A stretch of 64,000 nt of DNA, from contig NZ_AQHJ01000034.1 in the NCBI RefSeq assembly GCF_014925405.1, positions 268,751-332,750 on the forward strand, read 5' to 3'. Source of the stretch: Pseudoalteromonas ulvae UL12. GTDB taxonomy: Bacteria; Pseudomonadota; Gammaproteobacteria; Enterobacterales; Alteromonadaceae. The position numbers were made by a program, and so were the translations under genes. Shown here piece by piece: positions 63,462-64,000 of the stretch (its first letter is position 1; the number at the start of each line of letters is the position of its first letter). Below the pieces are notes generated by a model that saw nothing but the letters and a program-made list of their open reading frames with translations, had not been told where the DNA came from and did no database searches.

Positions 63462-63507
63462 AAAAAAGCAATGTTAAGTAGTTTAATTATACTTAACATG
63501 CTTTTTT
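63462..63507. terminator. Bidirectional terminator before rrn
   Basis: Long stem TGTTAAGTA / TACTTAACA with loop GTTTAATTA; arms extended by AAAAAAGCA left and TGCTTTTTT right. It ends the YbbN transcript and insulates the rRNA promoters. Confidence 0.9.
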
Positions 63508-63569
63508 GAGTGGTTTATAGGCAATTTTTACTGAAAGTGAACTTTTTTACATTTTTATTAAAATAACCC

Positions 63570-63597
63570 TTGCCAAAAAAGTTCGCCGCTCTATAAT
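63570..63597 (+). promoter_or_regulatory. rRNA promoter P1
   Basis: TTGCCA (63570-63575), 16-bp spacer and TATAAT (63592-63597), with an AT-rich upstream (UP-like) run and GCGACCCC discriminator, suited to growth-rate control. Confidence 0.85.
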
Positions 63598-63702
63598 GCG
63601 ACCCCACTGAGACGGCAGACAGCAACGCTTAGCGAGGCAAGAGTCGAATCAGAGAGTTACGTAAAACTGAGTTTGGTTTCAAAAAGAAATTCAAATTAAG
63701 TG

Positions 63703-63730
63703 TTGACTTGAAAAGTGAAGCGTTTATTAT
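63703..63730 (+). promoter_or_regulatory. rRNA promoter P2
   Basis: TTGACT (63703-63708), 16-bp spacer and TATTAT (63725-63730), GC-rich GGCGCTCC after it. It lies 133 bp after P1, as in other tandem rrn promoters. Confidence 0.85.
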
Positions 63731-63773
63731 GGCGCTCCACTTCGCAGCAAGCTCCTAGAGTTGGCGCTGCAAC

Positions 63774-63785
63774 GTTCTTTAACAA
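63774..63785 (+). promoter_or_regulatory. boxA-like antitermination element
   Basis: GTTCTTTAACAA resembles the boxA consensus TGCTCTTTAACAA in rRNA leaders, bound by NusB/NusE. Confidence 0.75.
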
Positions 63786-63981
63786 TATAAAGCAATCATC
63801 TGTGTGGGCACTCGTACAGGTTGAGTTCTAACAGCTACGTTACTTCGGTAATGAAGCAAAAAATTTAGAGTCTCAATAATGAAAGAGTGGCTATACAGTC
63901 AATTTGATTTCACTTTCTCTTTTTATTAAGAGTTGTGGAAAAAATCAGAATTCATTGAGCAGTCGAAAGACTAAAAACTTT

Positions 63982-64000
63982 TAATTGAAGAGTTTGATCA
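63982..64000 (+). rRNA. rrs: 16S rRNA gene, 5' end (cut by window edge)
   Basis: The last 19 bases read into AATTGAAGAGTTTGATCA, the conserved 5' end of bacterial 16S rRNA. The mature end is placed at about 63982 by alignment to the E. coli start; plus or minus two bases. The rest is outside the window. Confidence 0.93.

Overview
The window looks like chromosomal DNA of a marine gammaproteobacterium of the order Alteromonadales, most like Pseudoalteromonas. The grounds are a low to moderate GC content, the sodium-type flagellar motor pair PomA/PomB, a DUF2999-like protein, many c-di-GMP and periplasmic sensor proteins, and the housekeeping orders glyA-nrdR-ribD-ribE-ribB-ribH-nusB-thiL-pgpA and dxs-ispA-xseB next to pomAB. 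The window closes on the tandem promoters and first bases of a 16S rRNA gene. I saw no prophage, insertion sequence, CRISPR array or tRNA gene.

Region 1 (1-12.3 kb) concerns metals and secreted enzymes. A ZntR-like MerR regulator with a textbook 19-bp-spacer operator controls a Cu/Zn-type permease whose loop carries five CysCys repeats. A polysaccharide deacetylase and a PQQ-type sugar dehydrogenase follow. Then comes a Fur-box-preceded iron cluster: imelysin lipoprotein, two di-haem DUF1111 lipoproteins, a second imelysin and a DUF1513 protein.

Region 2 (12.4-27.5 kb) holds an acyltransferase, a DUF1289 protein, a PAS membrane receptor without an output domain, a substrate-binding-like protein, and a 1499-residue propeller-PAS-PAS-GGDEF-EAL protein. 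After an octanucleotide repeat come a voltage-gated channel, a Pat-type lysine acetyltransferase, a cupin, a SIMPL protein and a DUF1835-like protein.

Region 3 (27.6-34 kb) is the least explained part and the best candidate for an undescribed system. A LuxR-type solo regulator and an AT-rich gap precede four genes on the + strand: a secreted protein of unknown family, a second unrecognised secreted protein, a tetra-haem cytochrome c, and a paralogue of the first protein carrying a Cys/Pro-rich insert. The last three are tightly packed.

Region 4 (34-43.9 kb) has a DUF885 peptidase-like lipoprotein, hemW-rdgB, a long MipA-like outer-membrane protein, a PilZ protein, ettA, and a PlpD-like patatin with its own beta-barrel.

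Region 5 (44-64 kb) is housekeeping: glyA, nrdR, the riboflavin genes with a degenerate GTP cyclohydrolase half, nusB, thiL, pgpA, a second propeller-GGDEF sensor, dxs-ispA-xseB, and pomAB behind a good sigma-28 promoter. A 28-residue Gly/Pro/Lys peptide gene abuts a small membrane protein gene, followed by topB, a CnoX/YbbN-like chaperone and the rrn promoter region.
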